Part shown: positions 25,499 through 50,200 of the stretch, one piece after another | Layout of the letters: every line of letters starts with the position of its first letter | Position numbering within the stretch: the first letter of the stretch is position 1 | NCBI GenBank assembly: GCA_030674155.1 | Contig: CM060320.1 | Location: 11,857,416-11,921,415 of the forward strand | Direction: 5' to 3' | DNA: 64,000 bases | Source of the DNA: Stramonita haemastoma | Lineage: Eukaryota; Mollusca; Gastropoda; Neogastropoda; Muricidae | Translations under genes and position numbers: made by a program | Notes under the pieces: generated by a model | Told to the model about the DNA's origin: nothing | Databases searched by the model: none | What the model saw: the letters and a program-made list of their open reading frames with translations, nothing else

Positions 25499-25545
<47 letters not shown>
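25499..25545 (+). repeat. 47-base C homopolymer upstream of the profilin gene
   Basis: An unbroken run of about 47 C lies roughly 390 nt before the profilin start codon. Runs like this can form i-motif (C strand) and G-quadruplex (G strand) structures. The exact length is unreliable in any assembly. Confidence 0.85.
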
Positions 25546-25704
25546 TATTAGCTTCGATAGAACGGCAAAGATGTGTAGATTTGTTGTTGAGATTAAATTA
25601 AGATCTCAGCGGAGATTTCCGATTTAGGGACTGCAGATGTATTAGGCTATATTAGGCCTAGGCTCATTGAGTCAAACACGCCTAGGCCTATAAGGCCTAT
25701 TCTG

Positions 25705-25712
25705 TGACGTCA
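25705..25712. promoter_or_regulatory. Perfect CRE-type palindrome upstream of the profilin start
   Basis: TGACGTCA lies about 220 nt upstream of the profilin ATG. This is the full binding site of CREB/ATF bZIP factors. I see no obvious TATA box at a convincing spacing. Role in transcription is inferred from position only. Confidence 0.4.
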
Positions 25713-25933
25713 TACGAAAGTTCCGAAGACAGCCGAAGCAATCGCGATCTGCTGGTCCTCAACACACTGCCCGCCAGACGATAACAACTCCGAGCCTGTA
25801 CACACAAAGTGTGCAGGAAATAGCAATCGTCGTGCCTGTAGGCCTATAGGCCTATGGTAGGCTAAGTTAAACTCCCATCTCTTCATCCAGGTTTTCAATT
25901 GTCTGATTCACTGAAAACTGCCATCACGAAGAC

Positions 25934-36725
<10,792 letters not shown>

Positions 36726-36764
36726 TCTGAACTTTGCCTCTACTATCTGTTTCCATTTATTTAT

Positions 36765-37165
36765 TTCTTGTTCCTCGATTAGGCCTCCGAGGTTCACCAG
36801 TGGGGAGGTTTTCTGTGTGAGACCCTTTTTGTTCGTCATTAAGATAGGCGCATTCTGACTTCAGGGATGATGTTTAAACAAAAAACGAGTGTGCATGCTG
36901 TTTTGAAATTTTGTCATTCCTACTGGCATGCAATGGCCTACCCTTACGAAAGTCAGAATGGGTTTTAATGCGTGCGCAAAATTTCTGTGTGTTAGCACAT
37001 GAGACCTCAGTTTATAGTCTCATCTGGAGGACCTTTGGGGGGAGTGGAGTTCGGTACTGATGTTAACTCCAGGGGAAAAATCCCCTTAACCTCAGAGGTG
37101 GCTCAAACCCAAGCCATCAGATCGTGAGCCCAGCGTTCTAACCACAAGGCCATTGTGCCCCCCCC
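36765..37165 (-). mobile_element. SINE, tail type 2, inverted, just after the profilin stop
   Basis: Its tail begins about 40 nt past the profilin stop codon and the head lies near 37150 (on the - strand GGCCTTGTGGTTAGAACGCT). It may supply or interrupt the profilin 3' UTR. Confidence 0.75.
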
Positions 37166-37227
37166 CCATTTTTCTGTTTGATATGGATGGATTTTGTATG
37201 ATCTTGCGTGAATTTGTATAAGATTGA

Positions 37228-37441
37228 GCGCTAGAGAGAGAGAGAGAGAGAGCAGAAGAGGAAAGAGAGAGAGACAGAGAGATAGAGAGAGAGAGACAGA
37301 GAGAGAGAGAGCAAATTAATACTCAAAACCTGAATTATTTGTTTACAATTAGGCCATTTGCCCATGTACGAAGTGGGTTGTTGAAATGTTAAGAGCTCTA
37401 ATGAGCTTTTTTTAAATTTTAAACTGTGACTTAGGATATCA

Positions 37442-37506
<65 letters not shown>
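37228..37506 (+). repeat. GA microsatellites
   Basis: GA with ACAG interruptions at 37228-37312 and a pure GA run at 37447-37506. Confidence 0.9.
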
Positions 37507-37508
<2 letters not shown>

Positions 37509-38208
37509 ATGAGTGTGGCCACAGGAGTGTTCACATCTGTCTGTATACTGGTTTATTATCTGTCCAGTCATTCAACAATAAAATCGTTTTCCAGCGCCAT
37601 TTTATCTGTTTGTTGAAGAAAACACTGGTGAGGTATGCAAAGAAAGATGTGGTTTACCCTCTCCCTCCGCCCCCCCCCCAAAAAAAAAAAAAACAACAAC
37701 AACAAAAAAAACAACCAACCCCAAACCAAACAACCAAACCAAACACAACAATCAACAAGATTCCTTGCTAAAATTTGATCCTTTTCTGCCAGTGAATACT
37801 GGGTTTACCAGTGTCACTTGGCTAAGATGTGAATGTCTCATTGCTGATGTTGCAAAATGCAACATGCTCAGGTGATATCACAATACTCTTACACTTATTT
37901 TTGATGAAATGATGAAAACAAAATTATTTTTCAACTGCCAGCTGATGTCAGTGCCCAGAGATCCCCTTTCATATGATCAGTGTCTATTTGTTATGCTTGG
38001 GCTCTTGTCTTTCAAACACATGTGTCAAATTTATATTTCAGGTTTCTAGTGGATGGTTGGTCAGGTGCAATCCCAGTCATTTCATGGTGGAGGGTCACAT
38101 GTGTGTGTGCATGTGAGCACACTCGCAAACCTTACACACAAGCCAAACAAACAAGCCAAACAAACAAACCAAAAACCCCACAAATTACAGGCAAACACAG
38201 TTTGATAT

Positions 38209-38214
38209 TTTATT
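38209..38214 (-). terminator. Candidate distal polyadenylation signal on the - strand
   Basis: AATAAA, then about 20 nt, then a GT-rich stretch (TGTGTTTGCC) is the classical arrangement. If used by ITPK1 the 3' UTR would be about 8.6 kb. 38.2-46.8 kb is poor in long microsatellites compared with its flanks, which is compatible with a long UTR but does not prove it. Confidence 0.25.
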
Positions 38215-38699
38215 GACAGTTGTGCTACATGGCAGCATTAAAATAACAACCAACACAACATGAGCTGGAAAAAACCAGTTGTCTGCCATTTCGATGAGCA
38301 CTCAAGAGTGAATAGATAAATCTTGACAGCGAACATGTTGTAACGGTTACATGAACAGCAGTAAACCAGGCTACCTGTTTCGTAGGGAGTCATTACAAGC
38401 CGATTATGAGCAAATTGAACAAGACAACACTGAAGTAATTCATGCTCAAAAGCTTTCACATCTCTTAAGAAAGTAATTTTTCCCCCTTTCAGAAAGTGAG
38501 TGAGTAAGAAAAGGATTACACGACTTTGCCAATTCTATATCATCCTGCAGTTTTGTCACTCATGCCAGCAATCTGTTCTATTAGGTTTTGTTTGTTTGTT
38601 TGGTGTTTGGTGGATGCAAGTGTATGTGTGTTGGGAGAAAGGGGGGGGGGGGTCAGCCAATTTGTACCAGGCAAAGAAACTGATAATCATTTTACAAGC

Positions 38700-39160
38700 T
38701 TCACTTTGTCCAGCCAAAAGCTTTGTCAATCACTGATTTCAGCACGCCAAAGTTGGATGCACTGGGTCTGACTCGTCAAGTGCTTAACAGCAGTGCAACG
38801 CATTTTCACTCATATGACAGACAACAGTAGTTACTGTCTGAGCATTCAAAGAAGAAGACTGATGTTAGCAAAACGCCATGGCCCATATCAAGATGATACT
38901 TTGCTTTGAAATGTTATGTTGAGATCGTCTTCAGCCATGACATTGACAAGCTCTTAGCATACCTACCTATACTCTCCAGTACAGGAGAAACATTCCTCTG
39001 AAGTCATAGCATTGCTGACTGCCTAATGGTCAATACTTGAACAAGCCATACACAAACTTCTCATCCAATGTAATTTGATGGTTTCACAGTGATTCCCAGG
39101 TGTGAAGAGTGAGACAAAGCACATATTCTGGGTGTTAAGCTGGAAAACGCCCAACTGGCT
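38700..39160. repeat. Dispersed repeat of unknown type, copy 1
   Basis: GCCAAAAGCTTTGTCAATCAC, TTTTCACTCATATGACAGAC, TTGACAAGCTCTTAGC and GTTCTGGGTGTTAA-like motifs recur in order at 54955-55270 and, in part, at 61664-61810. No polymerase III head or coding capacity recognised. Confidence 0.6.
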
Positions 39161-39244
39161 ATACTCCCTGAATGAGTCCAGTTGGCAGAAAAGATAGAGG
39201 TACTAGCTGTGGGTGAAAATGACCCCCCCCCCCCCCCCCCCCCC

Positions 39245-42200
39245 AACTGCTGAAAACTTTTTTTCTGATAAAGTTTTCTTTTTTCTCTTTTCAAAGATAC
39301 AGACATTTCCTAAAATCTGAAAGGAATGCATACACTCCATGACTTATATTCTGTTAAAAACTTTTCCTTTAAAATATGCATTCTTCCTAAAAGTTAAAAG
39401 TAAGACATTCTTCACACAGTTTTGTGTTGTTCATAATGGATAGATCTACTTGCAGTATCGTGCCATGCCATCTTCCATACCACACTACTTCGCATCAGCA
39501 ATTAAGTACCTGCTTTGTTATCTTTAAGACAAAGTGAGGGAAGTTCACTTGAAAACATTCTGGTTTTTTGTGTTTTGTTTAGTGCTTTAACAAACCATAT
39601 CACCAGATACTGCAGAAGTCTAAGGGGAGCACACATTCCTCATTGCTTGTTTCCTCACCAAGTAGCATCCATCTTACCTACAGTGACACCACTAAACACA
39701 TCAACTGGTGGAGTTAGTCTCAAAACAGTGACATTGTAATTATATATAATATCCAAACTGATTGTGAAGTGAACTTAGAGGTATACAGTAAAAAATTTAC
39801 GGATGAATTTACATGCAATCAAGAATGATAAAAAAATTATGCTACCACAGCTGAATTCAAATTAAAATAGTTATATTAAATCAATATCTCCTTTTTTCAT
39901 GATGATGAAAATGTATGCTACCACACTAGAATCAATATCATATCATATCAACATCTATGATTTCAATTCATAATCATGATGAAAACTGATGCTGTTGTTG
40001 TCTTGCTAAGAGCAAAGAGGTCATTCATTTTTTACCTGACTATTACAAAGGTTTCATTCGCTTAGCATGGACCTATCCAAAATATTTCATGGACACACAG
40101 AACATGACGATATACTCGATTTCAGCAGGGCATGCATCACATTCACAAAAATAGAAACATGGTATATTCTATAATTACAAAATTCAGCTGATTTTAAAAT
40201 ATTTTACATTCAAATGAAACAAGTTTTTTTTCATGATTGGTTTTCAACACATGCAAGCTCACTTAAACCACCACTTCTCAAGATCAGATGCTGGCCTCTG
40301 CTGATCTAGAGAAAATTCAAGTTGCCCACGAAACGGCAGAGCCTGAAAGAATTCAGTGCAGTGCCCCCATGACTTCTCAAGCAGTTAGAAAGAAGTCAGG
40401 TCCAACTGAAGAGGCTTCACTACTGCTACCATCTTTGTAACATGATGGTCAGGTTCTCAGGATCTTTGGTGTTTCACTAATTTTTTTTACATAGTGCAAA
40501 CAAAATGAGGTATGAATAGATACACCTCATTGGTAATAAAAAGTGCTTTGTGTGGAAAATCTATAATCTAAAATATTTTTTAATTTGCAAGTTGCAACAC
40601 AGCTAAAAATTATTTTATACTGAAAAATCCTTGAAAAGGAAATATTGTCTAACTTGGACAATCTCCTCTCCCTGTTTGTCTTCCTATTTGGAAGCTTTAC
40701 ACAAGTGAAGTCCACAAAGACTTCTTTACCAGCCTGTGCAGCAAGATGAAGCCATTGGGGAGGACACCACTGCACTAGGCAAACCAACCTCTCTAAAGTA
40801 ATGTTCTAATGAAAATCCTCCCAATGAATGCAAGTTCTTCCAACCCTGACCGAGTCCTAATGCTTCTCCTGGGTTGGCAAAGTAAGGGTCGTTTGACACT
40901 GTGCTTTAAAAACTGATGCACTACCTGACACTGCAAAAAAATGGTTTTCAATGCCTCACATGGTTAATGTATTGACTGGTCCCAAAGTCTGGTATACATT
41001 TCAAATCATGCAATAATAGATTTATGTACAAAACCGCCAATTCCACAACTCAAACACAACTTGATAATACCTCATTTTTCGATGAACGCTGTACAATTCA
41101 TTAACCACATTCAAAATTATTCCAAGTGCTCTTTAAATCCTCTAACTCTTAAAAAACAAGCATTAAAATGTTTTTAAAACCAAAATAAAGCTTCACTCAA
41201 TTTCTTGTTACAAGCAAAGATCCAAAAATGTCATGAATGGTCCCTCCAGAAAAAAAAGACAAAAAATAAATCACACAAGAAAACAAAGACCTGGACTTCT
41301 AACTTCATTTGATTGTGCCGCTTCAGACATGCTTATCAGCCAAAACCACAGACACTGGATCTGAAAAAGGATGCAATCAAAGACAATGAACATCAGAGGA
41401 AGTACAAACTACCTGTTGAAGTGAGTGAGGCATTTGAGCAAAGAAGGCTGGATCTACAACACAAGACAAGTCTCTGACCACGGATTGGAAGTTTTCTTTA
41501 CATACATGTGCGGACATCGTCATACGAACAAAATGGATGAAGAAATTCAAAGACAGCAACCTGTGCAAGAAGACACTGAAATCACTGCAGCAAGAACTTG
41601 CATAACATCCCATGTAAGCCCTAGCAGGCATGGTTGAAGATAACACAGACACAAGGGGGCATGAATGATAAAGGGACCTTTTCCAACACAGCTTTGCTTT
41701 CACTTTCACCTTAAAACCACACCAAACCAAACAAACTTTTTAGTGCTGCATTACATCCAGAAACAATTATCAAACCAGACATCTAAAAGTCTTTTCTTTC
41801 TTTAAGCTCCAATTACCATCCCAAAGGAATAATTATCAAACAAAAATCTAATGCTTTTAAAGCAGCCATCCATAATATCTCCATTTCATAATAAAAAAAT
41901 ATCCACAGATAATAAAAGAATATCCTAGAACAAACTGTCACATCAATTTACATTGCTTTCAGTCTTCAAAAACGAAAACTCAATAAACCATAACTAAACA
42001 AAAACAAAGAAAAACTACTGTACCTACTTTTTAATAAACATTGTAGTTGTCTTTCATCTGCCCCATTTTCAATCATGCATGCATTTCAAAACTTATCTCA
42101 AGCCATGTGCCTCAACCTTATCACATCTAAAAACAGAGAATCAGAAAAGAGTTCTCTAAATATCCAGAAGCCCTGACTAGATGTTTCTCTCTTCCCTGGC

Positions 42201-45200
42201 AAAATCTCACCACAGCAAGTTGCTTGTGGCCTGGCAATTACTATTGAAAAGTCATCTCTGTTTAGAAGACAATCATTCTAAAGAAACGAAACACATACTT
42301 TTATAACACACCCCACCCTTCTCCAATCAGCCCCCCCCCCCCCCCCTCCCCCATTCTTTTTCTAAAGTAACAGATGTGTTGTTGTTGTTGGTTGTTATCA
42401 AATATACAGTAATAAGAATCCTTCATTTCTCACATTTTTGACAGTTCCTGTTCGTACGCTCATGTATATATTGGTCACCAGAGCAGTGTGTTCGATGATA
42501 ACTGCTCTCTGATCAATTTGCTTAATTAATATAATTTTTGCTGAAGGGGACAAAGGTAAGGGATACATATCATTTACAGACTTAAATATCTGAAAGGAAC
42601 AAGTGTGTGAACTGAAAGAAAAAACAAGCCCACAGTGAGTAGCCATTAACAATTCATGACTGACATGGATGCACAGACTTGAGTTTTGATTGCAATTGGT
42701 CAGAGACCAACTGAAATGACACACCACATATCTTTCTTGCTCAGGAGCTGTGCCCACATACAGACACACACATCCTCACACATAAAATCACCCCCTGTCA
42801 GTCACTCTAGAAGTTTGTTTTTTTTCAAGCTGTGTCTTATATTGTGACATGTTCATAACACACTCAAACATGTATACAACTGCATCCACTGATCAGGGGT
42901 AGGAAGACAAAGAAAGAAAGAAAAAAAAAGAACAAAAAACTGCCCGTATAATGCATTAGGATGGACATTGATGCCCTTCTCCACATGAACTTTACAAATG
43001 CTGGAAGTTGGGGAAGAAGATGACATGTTGCTCACTGTTAGTTACCAAAGGAAAACCATGTGCAGACCTGACAGATACATGTGTACACACACTCTGGACA
43101 TTGAAAGTTGTGCCCACTGACATGAGGGAAAGGGTTGGTGCAGTTTAGCTCAGCATACCCAAACCAAAAATAAAAACATCATTTAAAATGGACGTTCTCT
43201 GTGAACACACATGCACGCAGACAGGAAGGTTTAACACAGCATACAAAACATAACCTTCAAGTTGTCTACCACAGCTGGTCTATACATGCCGATAAAAAAT
43301 TCTAACTTGAAAATTACAACTTAGGATGCTTTATCAACAAAAACAACAACAACAACAAAATCAAAGAAAACCCTCTACCCTAAACTCTCTGGCCTTTTTT
43401 GACTTCATGGTTTCAAGTTGTTACTTATATTCTTCACAAATCACACTTCATACAGAAACAGCTTTACTATCAAAGAAAATGTTAAATCCTAGCTTAACAA
43501 CATCTAAATTTGGTATTTTTGTACACAAGTTGATAGTTTAGACTGGTCTAACTTCCACACTTTAAAAATCATCAAAAACGTAACCATAACTCAAAATACT
43601 TCCTGCAATGTACACATCCCCCCCCACCCACCCACCACCTCCACCACCAAAACAAAACAAAACTAAAAACAAACCCAAACAACCCACTAAAGCCTCACAA
43701 AATGAAAAAAACAAGCAAAATGTTAATAAACAGATGATTTGGGGTGCTTTCTTTTAGGGACTGAAATTAATATCTTGCAAATAATTTTTTTTTTTTAAAC
43801 AAATAAAAACAAATATATCACAGATTGTCATATAGCACAGATAACATCCACAGATAAAATTTCAACACAGATTTTACCCACTGAAAAAGTGAAGGAACAA
43901 AAGAATCCAAACAGCAATTTTGTTGAATTTTTTTTCAAATCATTGTTTGACAAAAGTGTAAAACTCAACTTGTTCTAATCGCATTGTGAATCAGAGGAAA
44001 AAGAAAACAGGCCAAAAACAATGGCACAGTATGCATACTACAGGGATGGCACAAACACTCAAAACTTTCCATTCTGACCACAGTGAAAAAATCCAGTAAA
44101 ATCAAAAGAACAAAAACCAAAACATTTCCATGTGCAGCTTAAAGAACACTAATACCAATAACTATTGAAGACACGCTGATGCTATTCAGAGAGCTCTAGC
44201 TGTTGTTGCTGCTGCTTTTTCTTTAATAATTACATTCATACAAATTTTATTGTTCTGCGCTCGTCATCATTTTAAACAACATAATACAATTCAGAGTTCT
44301 AGTTGTTTGCATTAAAAAAAACAAAAACATTTATACAAAAATGTTTACATTCTACACTCTGTTATTATTTTTCACAGCATTATTTTTTAAAATCTGTTGT
44401 CCCCAAAACTTCATAAACATGGTGGAGAAACAAAGACAATGGACAGTGTTTTCAAATTCTTCCATCGCTAAACTGAAGAGAAAAAATCCAGAAAAGACAT
44501 TACATACAGTCATGAGAACACACACACACACATGCAGACTGCCATTCAGCTTATTGCTTTCCAGTCCTTGCCGCATTGGTAACCAATGGCCAGCAATATG
44601 AAAACAGTGTCCAAATGAAAAAGCAGGAATCTGTTCTGAGTAACAATCAACACTCAAGTTTATCAGCATTCAAAATCAAGGAAAGTAACACTGCACTATG
44701 TACACACAAAGGACAATGGGATTTAGAAAAAGAGGGGAACAGAGAAGAAATTAAAGAAAATTTAACCAATCTATAAAAAAAAGTTCCATTCAACCCATTC
44801 AGAGATCAAATAAACACACTGTATTGTAATATCCTGGTTGCTACATCATACCATCTCAAATGCAGAAAAAAAAACACCCTCCCAAAATTTGTCTCTAAGT
44901 CCTACTTGGCCTGAGTGCTGCATTAATGACAAACCAAAAGCAGAGGGTGATTGAACTGTCAAACTGCTTGCAGGACTTGTTCTGTCTATCAGCTCTTTAC
45001 ACTGCAAAATGATTCATAATATTTGAACAAAAATCAATGTTAGCAAGGTTTGATGGAATAAATTTTACTGATTTTTTCCCCTCAAATTCCCCATTATGGG
45101 GGTGAAGAAATGTGTATTTTTGATAGTTTTCATCCAAGATGGCAGGTGCCACCAGCAGTTTGACATGCCTGAATAAATGTATTTATCAGTGAAACTGAAT

Positions 45201-45703
45201 CAGGCAATACTCTAAAACATTTCATTTAATGTAATGCTTGTAATGCGATTTATTTAAAAGCTTAGCTTGCAGAATCAAACTGCACAATCAGAATCACCAC
45301 TCGAAGTGATAAACCCAACACTTAATGAAGAAAATACACATAAAAAATTAATAGGCCACATTCATTCTATAATCTACAGGGGGGCTGATATAGCTTCAAC
45401 AGAAGTAGCTATTACTTTTGATAACACAGAAGTTTCATGCAGAGGCCATTACAGAAAAGAACTACATGTATCCTCATTCAGTCTCTTTAACTTTCAAATC
45501 ATTTGCTCTGTTTTGTGACTACACTTACCTCAACGAAAAAATGACTTATGATCTACACCCTATATATATATATCCATTTACTGATTTCAGAAGTCTAACT
45601 ACTTTCGGGACTCTACAGCACTGGATTCTACAACATGGCAATGAAAATAGCAGTTGAGGTTAAATCGGTAGGTCAACTACAGCAGTTACACTCAGGTATA
45701 TTT

Positions 45704-45734
<31 letters not shown>

Positions 45735-46783
45735 TAACAGGGGAGGGAGGGAAGGGAGGGAGGATTTTAAGATGCTCAGCAGATTAAACCTTGAATAAAA
45801 ACCAAAGATGTAAACAAACAAATCTTTTTGTTCAAAATACACATTTTTTCCAGCAGTTTTAACTTTTCTGATGAATAAAAAAAACCACTTATTAAAAATC
45901 ACCTGTAAATAAACAGAATCAAACAAAGAGAAAACAGAGCGGTTTTCTTTCTCTGAACAGCTTGAACATGCTTTTTCACTGTCTCTTTTGGCCAAACAAC
46001 CAAACACTTTTGCCTTCAGTCCAACAGAAAAGCAAAGAAAGTACAAACAGATGATAACACTGGAACTCTGTCTGACTTTAAAAGTGCTCAGGAAAAACTG
46101 CAAAAGTGAACAGCACATTATCCACTTACCAGCTTTTCCAGTCATGGAAAATACAAACTTTGATGGTAACAATTAAGAATCACTGTTTCTTCACAGATAG
46201 GATAACGGAAATCTTAACGGTCATATTCTAACTGATCTAAGTGATTCTGCAATACAGGCAGAAAGTTGATAACAGTGGAATTCAAAAACGGATTAGTTCA
46301 GTGTTGGGTACACACCTCTCTGCCTGCTTCTAACTATTTTTACTGACTCTTCTGTGGAGTTGAAAAGAGATTGTGTATCATTCTCCATGTTATTTTTGTA
46401 TAGAATCTACTGTAATATTTCTTCTGTTTGATCTAACTGATTTCCTGTATCACCTGGAGAACCTAGACAGATTTAGAACATATAGTGTTAAAACTCTGGC
46501 ACATTTTCAAAACAGAATCCCGACCTTCACACCAATTGATACAGAATTTCTTAGGAGTACATGTATCTTATGAATGAACAACCCGATAAAGAAAAAAAAT
46601 CTTGCTTGCATAACTGAAAATCTAGGCATTAAAAATGGTTTTAAAAAAAGAAGAAAAATCTAGCATGTTTTGTATGCAATATCTTCACAAAATTAAAAGT
46701 ATTGTTTAAAAAAAAAAAAAAGGGAAGGTCAGCAGTCCCATAAAGGCTGGAACGATATCTGATTAGCATTACTGTCAAATCAT
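39245..46783. other. ITPK1 downstream region, no independent gene seen
   Basis: AT-rich and largely free of long dinucleotide arrays. Open frames here, for example around 42.4-42.8 kb and 45.7-46.2 kb, have no recognisable domains and biased composition. Part may be ITPK1 3' UTR. Confidence 0.45.
44246..44251 (-). terminator. Candidate polyadenylation signal for ITPK1
   Basis: AATAAA on the - strand about 2.5 kb past the stop codon. Others are at 45249-45254 and 38209-38214; the latter is followed by a GT-rich stretch. Which, if any, is used cannot be decided from sequence alone. Confidence 0.25.
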
Positions 46784-47280
46784 TCACTGAATAAAAAGTG
46801 GAACTTCAACAATCATGCAATAAAGCCATAAAACACTCACATCTATGTACAAATAATCAGAATGAAAATGCTGACGGCCGCAACAGCGTGTGTCAGTGAG
46901 GTGAACCGCTACTGGGGGATTGAACTTTGGCCTGGAAGAGATCGGTCTCTGCTGCTTTCTTCTTCTTCGACTCGCTGGGGGGTCTGGTTTTTTACTGGTC
47001 ACACACGAGGACCCCACAGGGTTGCTGGCTGAGCAGTCAATCACGTGGTGCTCCAGAATGAACTTCTGCGAGGCTTTGAGGTTGGCGGCGTTGGCGGCAG
47101 CTGTCCTGTTGTCCACGGATGATCTGTCCGTGGCTTGGTCCCCGGCAGCGGAGGTAGAGGACAGGGTGAGGGGGTGGGGGGCAGGGGGCAGGGCGGGGGT
47201 ATCACAGTTGTCTTTGGTCCTCAGCCCTTCCAGGATGTGGTCCCTCAGATGGACAAAAAAGTCGTCCACGCCTTCAAAGC
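46784..47280 (-). CDS. ITPK1: ITPK1 terminal exon and stop
   Basis: Acceptor TTGGCTGCCCAG, then a GC that completes the Gly of SFPG, then FEGVDDFFVHLRDHILEGL, the last conserved block of the kinase. About 145 further residues form a low-complexity tail with Pro/Ala/Ser runs and a basic cluster RRRRKQQRP, ending in a hydrophobic stretch before TGA at 46784-46786. The tail is not conserved with vertebrates as far as I can tell. The reading frame before 47280 is intron. Confidence 0.88.
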
Positions 47281-50200
47281 CTGGGCAGCCAACAGAGGAA
47301 CAAGGCCTCAGCTTTAGCACTAGCAACCTCTGTCACTTTCGCAAGACATCGATTAGGGTTGGTGTCATTGTATGCTTTGTTCTGTTATCCTTGTGGAAAA
47401 TGTATAAGTGAGAACATATAAAGATGAAAGGTCAGGCCTCAAAGATTGACTTTGACAGATACTAAATTCTACTAAGACACCCTCCCCCACTTCACTTCCA
47501 TTTTCTGACGACAGAAAAAAGCATCACAAAAGTCTTCTACACAGAGCCTTTCCTGATATTTCTGAGAACACTGGAAAAACAAAAGAGTTGGGTACATTTT
47601 CTCCTAAAACCCAAGATTATATTATGTGACCGTCTTACTAATAGACTGGCATTTTCTATGGCCAGGGTTTGCATACAACCCGCACCCTAGCCCTCTTTAG
47701 CTCTTCAATCAATGTGGACTTTGTCCTCTTTATAGACAGGGTAGGCACAAAGCAAAAGCAGGGAAATAGATTTTTTTTTTTTTGTTCCTTGGCTAGAGCT
47801 CCAAGGTTCACTAATTTTGGTGAGATATTTGCACATGCAACCAGTACCCTCCTCCAAACCACCACCAGTTAGGTAGCCCCATTCCAACTTCAGGGATGGT
47901 GTCTAAACACTACACCTGTGTTCATGCTGGTTTTTTTAGGGTGTCATTCATTCCAACCTGCACACAATAGCTTACTCTTCAGAAAGGTGGAATGGGTTTT
48001 TAAACATGTGCACAAGATGTTCTGCGTGCTTTTGCACATGGGGCCTCAGTTTATAGTCTCATCTGCACGACTTTGACATTCAGTTCAATTTTCCTGTCAA
48101 ACTGGGAAGAGAGTACAAGGCTAGAAATCAAATCCAGAGCTTCGCGGTTTACTTGTTGGCAGATGAAGGTCTTAACTGGGAGGACCTGCAGTGTACAGCT
48201 GCCTTCATTATACAGACTGAGCTGTCCATTTGACAGACAACAACAACAACAAAAAAAAACCTCTCAACTACGCATGTTATTCCATAGTTCATTTGCCTGA
48301 AGAATTTATATAAAATATCCACGGCTTTCTCACCATCCAAGCCACAAAATATCCACTTTCTTCAGTAATGGTTGCATGCTTCAGATCTCTTATCCAATCA
48401 AGTTTTATACCCCCCCCCCCCCCCCTACAATAAAAAACTCCATTCTCTTCAATTTGTTTCTATACAAGCCTGAGTATTTTTATATAATTTCTTTTGAATG
48501 TACAATGCTGCAAAACTATCAAAGTGATTCTGGCTGTAATACTAACAAGTATGACTGCTCGCTTAGAGTAAGGAGTTAAAAGCAGCGTTCTTCCTAGCTA
48601 AGCAGACCATCTAATGACCAAGCTGTTTTGCAAGCTTCACTCTGTAATGATGGCTGCCTCAACTGTACTGTGATCTGATCGGACACGTTTACATTTCAAA
48701 GCAGTGACAATACACAGCGACAGTTTTGAACACAAGAAGAAAGAACGCTAGGAAGAAAGGCATGAAAACACACTTTAACTGCCAAAATACTGGGTAAATT
48801 AGATATATTTGAAAAAGCACTCTCCTTTCAGATGTATCTACTGAGTCTGTTCAAAGTGGCAGCCATCTGGTTAAGAATTATTTTTAAAAAATCAAACTCT
48901 AAAAGATGGAGATATGTTCCTTTTCTACAGCAATGCACCATCACCCTTTTGAAATTTTGACCTAATCTAGGCAACACAACTGGGAAATACATAAAAAAAT
49001 TAGCTCAAAAATAAATAGTTTGATCATCAGGGCAGTTTTTAACAGGTGATCTGACCTGGGAAAGAGTTGATGTCGATGATGGCGTACTGCTGCGTCTGGC
49101 AGTCGATGATGACGTCGATGCCGATGAGACACATGTCCATGGCACGACTGATGGAGGCCCCCAGCTGTTCCAGCAGCTGCCAGTCTGGCTTGATCAGGGG
49201 CTCTTCTATACTGTCCGCATCAATCTGCACACACCATCACCACATGTATGTACTGTCTACATGCCTGCACACACCATCACCACATGGACTGTCTACATGT
49301 ATGCCTGCACACACCATCACCACATACATGTACTGTCTACATGCTGCCTGCACACACCATCACCACATACATGTACTGTCTACATGCCTGCACACACCAT
49401 CACCACATGGACTGTCTACATGCCTGCACACACCATCACCACATGTACTGTCTACATGCCTGCACACACCATCACCACATACATGTACTGTCTACATGCC
49501 TGCACAAACCATCACCACATACATGTACTGTCTACATGCCTGCACACACCATCACCACACACATGTACTGTCTACATGCCTGCACAAACCATCACCACAT
49601 GTACTGTCTACATGCCTGCACAACACCATCACCACATACATGTACTGTCTACATGCCTGCACACACCATTACCACATGTACTGTCTACATGCCTGCACAC
49701 ACCATCACCACATGTACTGTCTACATGTCTGCATAAACATCACCACATGTACTGTCTACATGCCTGCACAAACCATCACCACATGTACTGTCTACATGCC
49801 TGCACACACATCACCACATTACTGTCTACAGTCTGCACAAACCATCAACACACTATGTACTGTTACATCTGCACAAACCAACTCACCACACAATGTACGT
49901 CATACATAGCCTACACCACAACACATGTACTGTCTACATGCCTGCACAAACCATCACCCACACAATGTACTGTCTACATGCCTCACACCATCACCACACA
50001 TGTACTGTCTACATGACCTGCACAAACCATCACCACACACATGTACTGTCTACATGCCTGCACAAACCATCACCACACACATGTACTGTCTACATGTCTG
50101 CACAAACCATCACCCACACATGTACTGTCTACATGCCTGCACAAACCATCACACACATGTACTGTCTACATGTCTGCACAAACCATCACCAACATCACAT

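Noticed and set aside
42398..42769. A 123-codon - strand frame
   Set aside because: No recognised family, no splice signals, and positioned in the probable ITPK1 3' flank.
45702..46172. A 156-codon - strand frame ending in a poly-Phe run
   Set aside because: Terminates in a homopolymer and has no recognisable domain. It is more likely ITPK1 3' flank or UTR.
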